Below, in pieces: positions 7,091 to 15,186 of a stretch of 37,922 bases of DNA. The stretch covers positions 1 to 37,922 of the forward strand of contig CAUAAZ010000019.1 in NCBI GenBank assembly GCA_958427145.1. The letters are read 5' to 3'. The DNA is from an uncultured Collinsella sp. Its GTDB lineage: Bacteria; Actinomycetota; Coriobacteriia; Coriobacteriales; Coriobacteriaceae. The notes under the pieces are model-generated. The model searched no databases, was not told the DNA's origin, and saw only the letters and a program-made list of their open reading frames with translations. The translations under genes were made by a program, and so were the position numbers. Numbering within the stretch: position 1 is the stretch's first letter; each line of letters starts with the position of its first letter.

Positions 7091-8206
7091 ATGGCCGAAC
7101 TCACGCCGCGCATGAAGGAACTCGTCCAGCCCTACCTGGCCGGCATCGAGCCCTATGATCCCAACTTTACGCCCACGCGCATCAACCTTTCGGCCAACGA
7201 GAACACCTATCCCGTGCCGGCCGGTGTGCGCGAGGCGATCGATGCGGCGCTCGCCGCTACGCCGCTCAACCGCTATCCCGATCCCATGTCGAACGACCTG
7301 CGCGACGAACTGGCTGCTTGGCGTGGCGTGACGCGCGAGAACATCTGCGTGGGCAACGGCGGCGACGAGCTGCTCTATAACTATCTGCTGGCGTTTGGCG
7401 GCGCGGGGAGGACCCTGCTCAACTGCCCGCCGTGCTTTAGCGAGTATGCCTTCTTTGCGTCTCTGTGCCAGACCGAGGTGCGCGACGTGTGGCGTGATCC
7501 GACGAGCTTTGAGCTCGACCAGGCGGCGGTGCTTGCGGCGGCTCCCGAGTGCGATCTGGCGATCGTGACCTCGCCCAACAATCCCACGGGTGACGTGGCG
7601 CCGCTCGACTTTGTTGCGGCCCTGTGCGATGCGTGCCTCGGCATGGTCATGGTCGACGAGGCCTACGTTGAGTTTGCCGACGATTCGTTTGGCGCGGCCA
7701 CCACGGCGCAGGGGCTTATCGCCGAGCATCCCAACCTGGTGATTCTGCATACGCTGTCCAAGGCGTTTGGTGCCGCCGGCACGCGTCTGGGCTATGTGAT
7801 CGCGGCGCCCGAGGTCATCGACGTGTTCGCGGCGATTCGCCAGATCTATTCGGTCAACGTGCTGAGCCAGGCAGCAGCACTTGCCTGCGTGCGTGCCCGT
7901 GATGCGTACGCGCCCGTGGTGGCACAGGTCGCATCCGAGCGCGAGCGCGAGCTGCGCGCCCTGCGCGCGATGGCTGCCGAGGGCCTGCCCGTGGAGGCAT
8001 GGCCGAGCGCGGCGAATTTTGTGCTCGTGCGCACGCCGCATGCCACGCGCGTGCGCGAGCGCCTGCGCGACGAGTATTCGATTTTGGTGCGCGACTTTAG
8101 CTACGCGCCGGGGCTTGCGGACTGCCTGCGCATTACCGTGGGTACCCCGCAGGAAAACGATGAGGTGCTGGCTGCGTTTGCCGCGCTGGTGAAGGAGGAG
8201 ATGTAG
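7091..8206 (+). CDS. hisC: Histidinol-phosphate aminotransferase
   Basis: This 371-residue PLP enzyme transfers an amino group from glutamate to imidazole acetol phosphate. The fold-type I landmarks are present: SPNNPTGDV, the MVDEAYVEF block with the PLP-contacting Asp, and LSKAFGAAGTRLGY with the Schiff-base lysine at about residue 224. LSANENTYPVP at the N-terminus matches HisC proteins. The start is ATG 7091, one base beyond the hisD stop; a longer in-frame start lies inside hisD and is not credible. The stop at 8204-8206 directly abuts the hisB start. Confidence 0.95.
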   Translation: MAELTPRMKELVQPYLAGIEPYDPNFTPTRINLSANENTYPVPAGVREAIDAALAATPLNRYPDPMSNDLRDELAAWRGVTRENICVGNGGDELLYNYLLAFGGAGRTLLNCPPCFSEYAFFASLCQTEVRDVWRDPTSFELDQAAVLAAAPECDLAIVTSPNNPTGDVAPLDFVAALCDACLGMVMVDEAYVEFADDSFGAATTAQGLIAEHPNLVILHTLSKAFGAAGTRLGYVIAAPEVIDVFAAIRQIYSVNVLSQAAALACVRARDAYAPVVAQVASERERELRALRAMAAEGLPVEAWPSAANFVLVRTPHATRVRERLRDEYSILVRDFSYAPGLADCLRITVGTPQENDEVLAAFAALVKEEM

Positions 8207-8794
8207 ATGGGCCGTTATGCCGAGGTGACCCGCAAGACGGGTGAGACCGACATTGTCGTCAAGCTCGACCTGGACGGGAGCGGCGTGTGCGATATCTCGA
8301 CCGGCGTGCCGTTTTTCGACCACATGCTCAACGCCTTTGGCCGCCATGGCCTGTTCGATTTGACGGTACATGCGGTAGGCGACGTTGAGGTCGACGCGCA
8401 CCACACCGTTGAGGATACGGGCATCGTGCTGGGCGAGGCGTTTTGCCAAGCGCTGGGCGACAAGGCGGGCATTACGCGCTTTGCCGACGCGGCGATTGCC
8501 ATGGACGAGGCGCTCGTGATGGCCGCCGTGGATATCTCGGGCCGCGGGCAGGCCTATTGCGAGCTGCCCGTGCCGACCGAGCGCGTGGGCAGCTTTGATA
8601 CCGAGCTGGCCGTCGAGTTTTTCTATGCCTTTGCGCGCGATGCCAAGCTCACGCTGCACGTGCGCGAACTGGCGGGCGGTAACTCGCATCACATCATCGA
8701 GGCCGCCTTTAAGGCCGTGGGCCGCACGATGCGCCACGCCTGCGAGCTCGATCCCCGCGTGCAAGGCATCCCCAGCACCAAGGGCTCGCTGTAA
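8207..8794 (+). CDS. hisB: Imidazoleglycerol-phosphate dehydratase
   Basis: The 195-residue single-domain IGP dehydratase makes imidazole acetol phosphate. The two metal-binding repeats are visible: FFDHMLNAFGRHG followed by DAHHTVEDTGIVLGEAF, and the second half-site GNSHHIIEAAFKAVGRT. It has no N-terminal phosphatase domain, unlike the bifunctional E. coli HisB, so a separate histidinol-phosphatase is needed; one lies at 11907-12818. The ribosome site AAGGAGG is inside the end of hisC and the genes have no gap. Confidence 0.96.
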   Translation: MGRYAEVTRKTGETDIVVKLDLDGSGVCDISTGVPFFDHMLNAFGRHGLFDLTVHAVGDVEVDAHHTVEDTGIVLGEAFCQALGDKAGITRFADAAIAMDEALVMAAVDISGRGQAYCELPVPTERVGSFDTELAVEFFYAFARDAKLTLHVRELAGGNSHHIIEAAFKAVGRTMRHACELDPRVQGIPSTKGSL

Positions 8795-8816
8795 CCTGCC
8801 AAAAAAGACAGGTTTT
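8793..8816 (+). promoter_or_regulatory. Small hairpin between hisB and hisH
   Basis: AACCTG at 8793-8798 pairs with CAGGTT at 8809-8814, with an A-rich loop and TTTT at 8813-8816. The stem is only 6 bp, so full termination is unlikely, but it lies in the longest gap between hisC and hisI and may reduce readthrough or protect mRNA ends. Its core resembles the loop of the larger palindrome at 12949-13013. Confidence 0.3.
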
Positions 8817-8838
8817 GAATGAGATAAGGGAGGGTCGC

Positions 8839-9540
8839 GTGGGCGAACCGAAGATCGTGGTGGTCGACTACCACAAGGGCAACTTATCGAGTGTTGTGCG
8901 CGGGCTTGCGCGCGCCGGTGCCGCCGCCTGCACATCGGACGATCCGGAGCAGATCCGCAATGCCGACGGCCTGGTCATCCCGGGCGTGGGCGCGTTCTAT
9001 GACGCGATCGCCTTTATGCGCCAGAGCGGCGAGGCGGACGCGGTGCTCGATGCCGTCGCCGCCGGAACTCCGCTGCTCGGTATCTGCCTGGGCCTTCAGC
9101 TATTTTTTGAGCGCGGCAACGAGGGCGTGCCTGCGGACGAGGGCGCGGTTGCCGATGGCAACACCACCGAGCAGGCTGGCGGTCCCTGGGTCGATGGCCT
9201 GGGTATTATGCGTGGCTCGTGCACGCGCTTGGAATCGAGTCGCCTGAAGGTGCCGCACGTGGGCTGGGACCAGGTACACATGACGCCCGTCGGTGCGGCC
9301 GATCCGCTGCTTGCCGGTTTTGCCGAGGGTGCCAACATGTACTTCACCCACAGCTACGCGGTGGCCGACGATGCCGATGCCGCCGATGTGCTGGCGCGCA
9401 CGCACTATACGCGGAGCTTCCCGTGCATCGTGCGCCACGGCAACGTGTGGGGCTGCCAGTTCCATCCCGAGAAATCCTCCGCGCTGGGTCAGCGCATCCT
9501 TAAGAACTTCGTGAGCATCGTCGAGGGGGCCGGCCGATGA
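8839..9540 (+). CDS. hisH: Imidazole glycerol phosphate synthase, glutaminase subunit
   Basis: HisH releases ammonia from glutamine and channels it to HisF. It is a class I glutamine amidotransferase with nucleophile Cys83 in GICLGLQ and the His209/Glu211 pair in CQFHPEKSS; PGVGAF supplies the oxyanion-region loop. I choose GTG 8839 because AAGGGAGGG lies just upstream and the protein then starts GEPKIVVVDYHKGN; an upstream TTG at 8815 would add eight residues without a ribosome site. At 233 residues it is some 20 longer than usual, owing to an insertion after the nucleophile region (near GNEGVPADEGAVADGN). It overlaps hisA by four bases (ATGA). Confidence 0.95.
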   Translation: MGEPKIVVVDYHKGNLSSVVRGLARAGAAACTSDDPEQIRNADGLVIPGVGAFYDAIAFMRQSGEADAVLDAVAAGTPLLGICLGLQLFFERGNEGVPADEGAVADGNTTEQAGGPWVDGLGIMRGSCTRLESSRLKVPHVGWDQVHMTPVGAADPLLAGFAEGANMYFTHSYAVADDADAADVLARTHYTRSFPCIVRHGNVWGCQFHPEKSSALGQRILKNFVSIVEGAGR

Positions 9541-10280
9541 TTCTGTTTCCCGCAATCGATCTGATCGGCGGCAAGGTCGTGCGCCTGGAGCGCGGCGACC
9601 GGAGCCGCTGCAAGGTATATTCCGACGACCCCGTGGCAGTCGCCCGCTCGTTCGCCGAGCAGGGTGCGAGCTGGGTGCACGTCGTCGACCTGTCTGCTGC
9701 CTTTGGCGAGGACGAGGACACGTGTGCTGCCAACTCGGCGGCGATTAAGGGCATCTGCGGCATCGACGGTCTGTCTGTGGACGTGGGCGGCGGCGTTCGC
9801 TCGCTTGCACGCATCGACGAGCTGGCCGGCTACGGCGCGCGTCGCATCGCACTGGGCACGGTGCTCGTGACCGAGCCGGGTTTTGCCGAGGTGGCGGCCC
9901 AAGGCTTTGGCGAGCTGCTCGTGGCCGACATCGCCGCGCGCGACGGCCAGGTCAAGGTGAACGGCTGGCGCGACGGCGCGGGCGTGGCGCTCGACGACGC
10001 CGTGGCGCAGCTTTCCGAGCTGGGCTTTAAGCATCTGGTATATACCGACATCGCGCGTGATGGCATGCAGACGGGCATCGATGTGGCGGCGTATCGCCAT
10101 GTGGCCGAGGTCGCGGGCTTTCCCGTCGTGGCTTCGGGCGGCATCTCGACGCTCGACGACATCCGTGCGCTGGCCGCGGTGGGTGAGGGCGCGATTGAAG
10201 GTGCCATTACCGGTCGCGCGCTCTACGAGGGCAACTTTACGCTGGTCCAGGCGCTGGCCGCCGTCCGAGGGGAAGAGTAG
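9537..10280 (+). CDS. hisA: ProFAR isomerase
   Basis: HisA opens the ribose ring of ProFAR in an Amadori rearrangement to give PRFAR. The 247-residue (beta/alpha)8 barrel shows the N-terminal catalytic Asp in LFPAIDLIGGKVVRL, the second-half Asp in YTDIARDGMQTG, and the phosphate loops VGGGVRS and ASGGIST. Its ATG overlaps the hisH stop, so it is translationally coupled. In many actinobacteria a dual-role PriA replaces HisA for tryptophan synthesis too; whether this protein is bifunctional cannot be told from sequence alone. Confidence 0.95.
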   Translation: MILFPAIDLIGGKVVRLERGDRSRCKVYSDDPVAVARSFAEQGASWVHVVDLSAAFGEDEDTCAANSAAIKGICGIDGLSVDVGGGVRSLARIDELAGYGARRIALGTVLVTEPGFAEVAAQGFGELLVADIAARDGQVKVNGWRDGAGVALDDAVAQLSELGFKHLVYTDIARDGMQTGIDVAAYRHVAEVAGFPVVASGGISTLDDIRALAAVGEGAIEGAITGRALYEGNFTLVQALAAVRGEE

Positions 10281-10283
10281 CCT

Positions 10284-11066
10284 ATGCTTACCAAACGCGT
10301 GATTCCCTGCCTGGACGTCAAGGACGGTCGTGTGGTCAAGGGCGTCAACTTTGTGAGTCTGCGCGATGCGGGCGACCCGGTGGAGCTGGCGCGCGCCTAC
10401 GACCGCGAGGGTGCGGACGAGGTCGTATTTTTGGACATTACCGCCACGAGCGACAACCGCGCGACGACCATCGAGATGGCGGCGCATGCTGCCGAGGAGC
10501 TGGCCATTCCCTATACCGTGGGCGGCGGCTTTCGCGACCTGGCGGGCATGCGCACCATGGTGGCTGCCGGTGCCGACAAGGTATCGCTCAACTCGGCGGC
10601 CGTGCGCGACCCGTCGCTGATCAGCCAGGCTGCCGCGGCGTTTGGCAGTCAGGCCGTGGTCGTGGCAATCGATGCCAAGCGCGTCGGTTTGCCCGGCGCA
10701 TCCGGTGCCGACAAGTGGGAGGTCTTTACCGCGGGAGGCCGCAACGCCACGGGTATCGACGCGGTGGCGTGGGCCGAGGAGGCGGCTCGTCGCGGCGCCG
10801 GCGAGATCCTGCTGACCAGCATGGACCGCGACGGCACCAAGGCTGGCTTTGACCTGGCGCTCACCCGCGCCGTGGCGCGCGCGGTGCCGATTCCGGTGAT
10901 TGCGAGCGGCGGCGTGGGCACGCTCGAACATTTTGCCGAGGGCGTGATCGAGGGCGAGGCCGATGCCGTGCTGGCGGCGAGCGTCTTTCACTTTGGGACG
11001 TTCAGCATTCGCGAAGTCAAAGAGTATATGGCATCGCAGGGAATTCCCGTGAGATTGGATTTTTAA
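10284..11066 (+). CDS. hisF: Imidazole glycerol phosphate synthase, cyclase subunit
   Basis: HisF combines ammonia from HisH with PRFAR to form IGP and AICAR, linking the pathway to purine synthesis (see purH at 29108). The 260-residue barrel has the catalytic Asp in VIPCLDVKDGRVVKG, the second Asp in LLTSMDRDGTKAG, and phosphate loops VGGGFRD and ASGGVGT. It begins 3 bases after hisA and ends flush against hisI. Length and motifs are typical. Confidence 0.97.
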   Translation: MLTKRVIPCLDVKDGRVVKGVNFVSLRDAGDPVELARAYDREGADEVVFLDITATSDNRATTIEMAAHAAEELAIPYTVGGGFRDLAGMRTMVAAGADKVSLNSAAVRDPSLISQAAAAFGSQAVVVAIDAKRVGLPGASGADKWEVFTAGGRNATGIDAVAWAEEAARRGAGEILLTSMDRDGTKAGFDLALTRAVARAVPIPVIASGGVGTLEHFAEGVIEGEADAVLAASVFHFGTFSIREVKEYMASQGIPVRLDF

Positions 11067-11396
11067 ATGGAGCAAGTGACAACTGCGTCCGAGCTCAAAT
11101 ACGACGCCCGCGGGCTGATTCCTTGTGTGGTTCAGCAGTATGACACCGGCGAGGTGCTTATGGTTGCCTGGATGAACGAGGAATCGGTGGGGCTGACGCT
11201 CAAGACCGGCACCACGTGGTTTTGGAGCCGCAGTCGCCAGGAGCTCTGGAACAAGGGCGCGACGAGCGGCAATATGCAGGAGGTCAAGGAGCTCTGGGCC
11301 GACTGCGATAGCGATACGCTGCTGGTCAAGGTCGACTCGCCGGGTCCGGCCTGCCATACCGGCAACCGTACCTGCTTCTTTAAGAAACTCGCGTAG
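11067..11396 (+). CDS. hisI: Phosphoribosyl-AMP cyclohydrolase
   Basis: HisI opens the adenine ring of PR-AMP, the third pathway step. This 109-residue version has no HisE domain. Metal-site residues are present: WADCDSD with the Asp/Cys cluster, and the Cys pair in GPACHTGNRTCFF. MVAWMNEES and FWSRSRQELWNKG are strongly conserved in the family. ATG follows the hisF stop with no gap. HisI and HisE are fused in many bacteria but separate here. Confidence 0.96.
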   Translation: MEQVTTASELKYDARGLIPCVVQQYDTGEVLMVAWMNEESVGLTLKTGTTWFWSRSRQELWNKGATSGNMQEVKELWADCDSDTLLVKVDSPGPACHTGNRTCFFKKLA

Positions 11397-11441
11397 GGCG
11401 GGCGCTCGATTAGACGCTCGGCCACCAGAAAGGATTGAACC

Positions 11442-11759
11442 ATGGGTGTGCGTACCGCGAATGTTCAGGATGGAAATATCGGTGAGACGCTGACAGGTCT
11501 GGCCGAGGTGATTCACGGTCGTCGCGATGCGTCGCCACAGGAGAGCTACACCGCTCGTCTGTTGACCGACGTCGAGGACGAGCTGCTCAAGAAGCTTGCC
11601 GAGGAGGCGAGCGAGGTCATCATGGCCTGCAAGGATAACGATCACGATCACATCCGCTACGAGGCCGGCGACCTGGTCTACCACCTGCTCGTGACGCTCG
11701 AGCGCTACGGTATCACCCTCGACGAACTCGCCGGTGAACTCAACGCCCGCCGCCACTAG
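11442..11759 (+). CDS. hisE: Phosphoribosyl-ATP pyrophosphatase
   Basis: HisE removes pyrophosphate from PR-ATP, the second pathway step. The 105-residue all-alpha protein belongs to the MazG-like NTP pyrophosphatase group, with acidic metal-binding helices in LLKKLAEEASEVIMA and RYEAGDLVYHLLV. A GAAAGGA ribosome site lies upstream of ATG 11442. It is the last gene of the operon, and its stop codon lies inside the dispersed repeat at 11755-11801. Confidence 0.95.
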   Translation: MGVRTANVQDGNIGETLTGLAEVIHGRRDASPQESYTARLLTDVEDELLKKLAEEASEVIMACKDNDHDHIRYEAGDLVYHLLVTLERYGITLDELAGELNARRH

Positions 11760-11801
11760 TCATTGGGGACGTTCTTAAACGACTAGTCGTTTGGGACAGT
11801 C
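11755..11801 (+). repeat. GGGAC-type dispersed repeat, copy 1
   Basis: This 47-base block contains GGGGACGTTCTTAA, the perfect 16-base palindrome AAACGACTAGTCGTTT (11777-11792) and TGGGACAGTC. The reverse complement of 28128-28174 has the same length and nearly the same ends (ACTAGTCATT and TAGTCGTT followed by GGGACAG.C). A third, partly related copy lies at 25949-25984. The hisE stop codon is inside the element. Confidence 0.65.
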
Positions 11802-11825
11802 TTTGTTGGTGTAACGGGGTCATGG

Positions 11826-11894
11826 AAGTTGCGGTGAAATAGGGACTGTTTAAGCGCTTCATCAGGCAAAACAATCCCTATTCCACCGCAACTT
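11826..11894. repeat. TTGCGGTG inverted-repeat element, copy 1
   Basis: Arms of 20 bases (11826-11845 and 11875-11894) are complementary except at one position: the left arm reads GCGGTGAAATAG while the complement of the right arm reads GCGGTGGAATAG. The 29-base centre contains AAGCGCTT. A second copy with the same arms and the same mismatch lies at 18599-18665. The element sits between the converging hisE and histidinol-phosphatase genes, where it could also act as a terminator. Confidence 0.75.
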
Positions 11895-11906
11895 ATGAAG
11901 GGATGG

Positions 11907-12818
11907 CTAGTCGAGGGGTGTGGGTTCCCATTCGCCGGTGGGGTGGGGGATGTCGAAGGTTCGATAACCGCAGTCGTAGGCGTGGGCCTGGGCCTCGCGG
12001 ATGATCCAGCAGATGTCGCAGGCGCGGTGCGCGTCCGAGCCAAAGGTGATGGGTACCTCGGCATGGGCGAAGCAGCGCAACAGCCCCGTCGAGGGGTAAT
12101 AGTCGTCGAGGCCCTTGCGCGGTGCGGCGGTCGAGACCTCAACGCGGCGGCCTGTATCGTGGGCGCATTCGGCCATCTGCTTCCAGAGCGGCGCGAGGTC
12201 AAAATCGGGCGCAAAGCCTTCCTTCGAAAAGCGCATGATCAGGTCGGGATGAGCCATCACGTCAAAGTTGAGCGGGCTTTCGCAGGCGCGGCACCAGTCA
12301 TCGACATAGCGCTCCCACACGCCGTGCACGCCCAGGTTTTCCCAAACGTGCAGGTCGGTGTCGTCGTCGATCCAGCCGCAAAGGGAATCGGGTGTATCGG
12401 GGCGAGCGACGTTTTCCGTTCCCGCCGTACCCGCGGCGCCGGCCATGATATCGCCTGGGTTGCCAATCCAATGCACACTGCCCAGGCGCACGACGGCGCC
12501 CCGGGACCAGCGCTCAACCAAAGGCTCGCAACCTTCGTACCAGTCGCATTCAAAGCCATAGATAAGCTCGAGCTCCGGCGTGATCTGCGCGGCGAGCTTG
12601 CGGGCGTCCTCAAAAGCCAGACGATGCGCCGGCAGGTCGCCCTCAGTAACCTGCACTTCGCAGTTGGCGTCCATGCTGGCGGGCAGGGTGAGATGATCGG
12701 TTGAGACCATGACGCGGCAGCTGGCCGCAGCAGCGGCGCGAACGTTGTCCTCAAACGAGGCATGACCGTCCGAGAACGAGGTGTGGGTATGGCAATCGAT
12801 CAGCGGGCAAGTAGACAT
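11907..12818 (-). CDS. hisK: PHP-family histidinol-phosphatase
   Basis: The 303-residue protein is a PHP-superfamily metal phosphoesterase of the HisJ/HisK type that dephosphorylates L-histidinol phosphate. The metal-ligand series is complete: DCHTHTSFSDGH (His10, His12, Asp17), STDH, FECDW, GSVHWIG, DVMAHPDLI, EVSTAA and GSDAHRA near the C-terminus. AAAGGAG precedes ATG 12818. It lies convergent to the his operon, which has only the dehydratase form of HisB, so this gene supplies the missing step. A stretch around AGAAGTAGTENVARPD looks like a family-specific insertion. Other PHP phosphatases share these motifs; the assignment rests partly on location. Confidence 0.88.
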   Translation of the reverse strand: MSTCPLIDCHTHTSFSDGHASFEDNVRAAAAASCRVMVSTDHLTLPASMDANCEVQVTEGDLPAHRLAFEDARKLAAQITPELELIYGFECDWYEGCEPLVERWSRGAVVRLGSVHWIGNPGDIMAGAAGTAGTENVARPDTPDSLCGWIDDDTDLHVWENLGVHGVWERYVDDWCRACESPLNFDVMAHPDLIMRFSKEGFAPDFDLAPLWKQMAECAHDTGRRVEVSTAAPRKGLDDYYPSTGLLRCFAHAEVPITFGSDAHRACDICWIIREAQAHAYDCGYRTFDIPHPTGEWEPTPLD

Positions 12819-12948
12819 GGCGGCTCCTTTGCGTCAAGCGAATCCGCTCCATTGTAATGGCGCAGCTCTCAACACGCCGGGCACGCCGGGGGTCGAAATC
12901 GATTGGAAAGGCTGCGCGGCGCGCGGTGCGGCCTCGCTTGCGCTCTCA

Positions 12949-13013
12949 AAACATGTGCATCAGCCTCCAAACGCTGCAAAAAATGACATGTTTGGAGGCT
13001 GACGTACACGTTT
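12949..13013. repeat. Long palindrome in the hisK-larC2 gap
   Basis: Arms of 24 bases (12949-12972 and 12990-13013) pair with only two mismatches and one G-U. The inner 12 bp (CAGCCTCCAAAC with its complement) are perfect. The 17-base loop is A-rich. The gap 12819-13157 otherwise holds the divergent promoters of hisK and the LarC-like gene and no credible reading frame. There is no T-run after either arm, so it is not a standard terminator. Confidence 0.65.
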
Positions 13014-13157
13014 GAATGGAGCGGGCCGGCGTTGGAGCGCGCCAGCACTTGCGCCCAGCAAAAGCGCACCTATCCCATGACGCCGCCCCTGCGCCGCCTG
13101 CGATGTGCTAGCGTTTGGGTGGACAAAACGAGCCCGCGCGGAAAGGATCCGGACCGT

Positions 13158-13643
13158 ATGCAATGCGATAGCACATCTCCGCTGTCTCGCGAGACCGATG
13201 CGCCCGAGACCATCGTCAAGCTGGAATGCGACATCGACGATGCGTCGCCCGAGGTGCTCGCCTACGCCGCCGACCGTCTGCGCGGGGCGGGTGCGCGCGA
13301 GGTGCATTGGCTGCCCCTCTATTGCAAGAAAGGCCGCCCCAGCTGGCAGCTACAGGTAATCTGTGCTCACGAGGATATCGAGCGCCTGCAGACGATTATC
13401 TTTTTGGAAACCACGACCAACGGCATTCGTCGCCAGGTCATGGAGCGCGTTTGCCTGCCACGCCGCTTTGAGCGCGTAACGACGCCATGGGGCGAGGTGT
13501 CCGTTAAAGTGGCCACCCTGCCCGACGGCAGCGAGCGTGCAGCGCCCGAGTACGAGGACTGCGCCCGTCTCGCTCGCGAGCATAATGTGCCGCTCCAGCG
13601 CGTGATGCGGGCGGCCCAGAGCGCGGCACTGCGATTTGAATAA
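13158..13643 (+). CDS. Stand-alone LarC C-terminal domain protein
   Basis: The 161-residue product matches the C-terminal half of LarC, the CTP-dependent nickel chelatase that finishes the nickel-pincer cofactor of lactate racemase. Family blocks are clear: VKLECDIDDASPEVLAYAADRL, LPLYCKKGRPSWQL, IIFLETTTNGIRRQ, and the KPEYEDC-like APEYEDCARLA. Full-length LarC is about 400 residues, and in some lactobacilli larC1 and larC2 are joined by programmed frameshifting; no LarC1-like sequence precedes this frame. GAAAGGA lies about 10 bases before ATG 13158. It may serve a split LarC encoded elsewhere or have a separate role. Confidence 0.8.
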   Translation: MQCDSTSPLSRETDAPETIVKLECDIDDASPEVLAYAADRLRGAGAREVHWLPLYCKKGRPSWQLQVICAHEDIERLQTIIFLETTTNGIRRQVMERVCLPRRFERVTTPWGEVSVKVATLPDGSERAAPEYEDCARLAREHNVPLQRVMRAAQSAALRFE

Positions 13644-13703
13644 CGCGGCTGGTGGCGACATCCTGCGCCTAGCCATATCAACCCCATTCGAAAGGATCTC
13701 CCC

Positions 13704-14252
13704 ATGAAATACCTCATCGCCTCCGACATCCACGGCTCGGCATACTGGGCCGAGCGCCTCTGCGCCGCCATCGAGTCCGAGCAGCCTGACCGCGTCGTGC
13801 TGCTGGGCGACCTGCTCTACCACGGTCCACGCAACGACCTGCCACGCGATTACGCTCCCAAGCGCGTTATCCCGCTGCTCAACGCCCTGGCCGACCGCAT
13901 CATCGCGGTGCGCGGCAACTGTGACGCCGAGGTCGACCAGATGGTGCTCGACTTCCCCATCATGGCCGACTACGCCACGCTGTTCGACGAGACCGGCCGC
14001 GAGCTGTTCCTGACGCACGGCCATGTCTTTGGCGCCGGCATGCACAACAGCGTCGACCACGCGCCCGCGCTGCCCGAGGGCTCCGCGCTCGTCTACGGCC
14101 ATACGCACATCAAGGTCAACGAGGAAAGCGCCGCACACCCGGGCCTGTGGCTCTTCAACCCCGGCAGCGTGAGCATCCCCAAGGACGGCACGCATAGCTA
14201 CGGCATCTACGAGGGCGGAGCGTTCCGCCACGTGATCCTGGAGGAGGACTAA
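13704..14252 (+). CDS. yfcE: YfcE-type phosphodiesterase
   Basis: The 182-residue protein is a small calcineurin-like metallophosphoesterase of the YfcE/MJ0936 group. Metal ligands appear in order: SDIHGS, LLGDLLYHGPRN, VRGNCDAEVD, LTHGH and YGHTH. LYHGPRN and NPGSVSIPKDG are typical of YfcE, which hydrolyses artificial phosphodiesters in vitro; its natural substrate is unclear. GAAAGGATC precedes ATG 13704. It ends two bases before mazG, suggesting an operon of two nucleotide-related hydrolases. Confidence 0.9.
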   Translation: MKYLIASDIHGSAYWAERLCAAIESEQPDRVVLLGDLLYHGPRNDLPRDYAPKRVIPLLNALADRIIAVRGNCDAEVDQMVLDFPIMADYATLFDETGRELFLTHGHVFGAGMHNSVDHAPALPEGSALVYGHTHIKVNEESAAHPGLWLFNPGSVSIPKDGTHSYGIYEGGAFRHVILEED

Positions 14253-14254
14253 CC

Positions 14255-15115
14255 ATGGCGCAGCACATGGCTCAGCAAAATGCCGAGGGCTCGCGCGATT
14301 TGTCCACGCTGGTCGACGCGTCGGCCGAGCTACAACATCTGGTGCAGACCGTCTGGCGCTTGCGTCAGCCCGACGGCTGCCCGTGGGACCGCGAGCAGAC
14401 GCACCGCAGCATTGGCAAGAACATGATCGAGGAGGCCTACGAGGCGCTCGACTGCATCGAGGCGGACGACGCGGTTCACCTGCGCGAGGAGCTGGGTGAC
14501 GTGCTCATGCAGGTCGTGCTGCATGCGCAGATCGCGGCGGACGCCGGCGAGTTTACGCTGGCCGACGTGGCGCGCGATATTGACGCCAAGCTCATTCGCC
14601 GCCACCCACACGTATTTGGCGATGCGGATGCCGAGAGCTCCGACGAGGTGCTCAAGATCTGGGACGAGGTCAAGCTTGCCGAGAAGGCCGCCAAGGACAA
14701 GGCTGTGGCAGCAGGCGAGGCCGCGCCCGAGGGCCTGCTCGATGGTGTGCCCACGCATCTGCCGGCGCTGATGCAGGCGCAGAAGGTGTCGCGCAAGGCG
14801 GCTGCCGTGGGCTTTGAGTGGGAGACGGTCCAGGACGTGTGGGACGAGGTCGCCGAGGAGCGTGCCGAGTTTGAGGCCGAGGCCCCTGGCTCGCCCGAGC
14901 GCGAAATGGAGTTTGGCGATCTGCTCTTTGCCCTGGTCAACGTTGCACGCAAAGAGGGCATTGACGCCGAGAGTGCCCTTCGTGCCAGCACGGCAAAGTT
15001 CCGCCGCCGCTGGGCCGCGATGGAGCGGATGGCGGCCGATGCTCACGTGGATCTTGCCGAGCTTTCGACCCACGGCCTCAACGACCTGTGGGATGCCGCA
15101 AAGGCGGAGGAGTAA
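14255..15115 (+). CDS. mazG: Nucleoside triphosphate pyrophosphohydrolase MazG
   Basis: The 286-residue protein has two MazG domains. The first carries LRQPDGCPWDREQTHRS, the hallmark of MazG proteins, then EEAYEALDCIE and LREELGDVLMQVVLHA with the metal-binding EExxD pattern. The second carries AEFEAEAPGSPEREMEFGDLLFALVN. MazG hydrolyses NTPs and dNTPs to monophosphates, limiting aberrant nucleotides and, in E. coli, ppGpp levels. It is slightly longer than usual because of N- and C-terminal extensions. GGAGGAC lies inside the end of yfcE. A terminator follows. Confidence 0.95.
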   Translation: MAQHMAQQNAEGSRDLSTLVDASAELQHLVQTVWRLRQPDGCPWDREQTHRSIGKNMIEEAYEALDCIEADDAVHLREELGDVLMQVVLHAQIAADAGEFTLADVARDIDAKLIRRHPHVFGDADAESSDEVLKIWDEVKLAEKAAKDKAVAAGEAAPEGLLDGVPTHLPALMQAQKVSRKAAAVGFEWETVQDVWDEVAEERAEFEAEAPGSPEREMEFGDLLFALVNVARKEGIDAESALRASTAKFRRRWAAMERMAADAHVDLAELSTHGLNDLWDAAKAEE

Positions 15116-15119
15116 GACT

Positions 15120-15165
15120 GCGGGAACGACGGGCTGACACGCTTCATCGTTCCCGCTAAATTTTT
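15120..15165 (+). terminator. Rho-independent terminator after mazG
   Basis: GCGGGAACGA at 15120-15129 pairs perfectly with TCGTTCCCGC at 15147-15156 across a 17-base loop, followed by TAAATTTTT. It starts four bases after the mazG stop and isolates it from enolase. Confidence 0.8.
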
Positions 15166-15186
15166 CGAAAATCAAGTGTATCCCTC

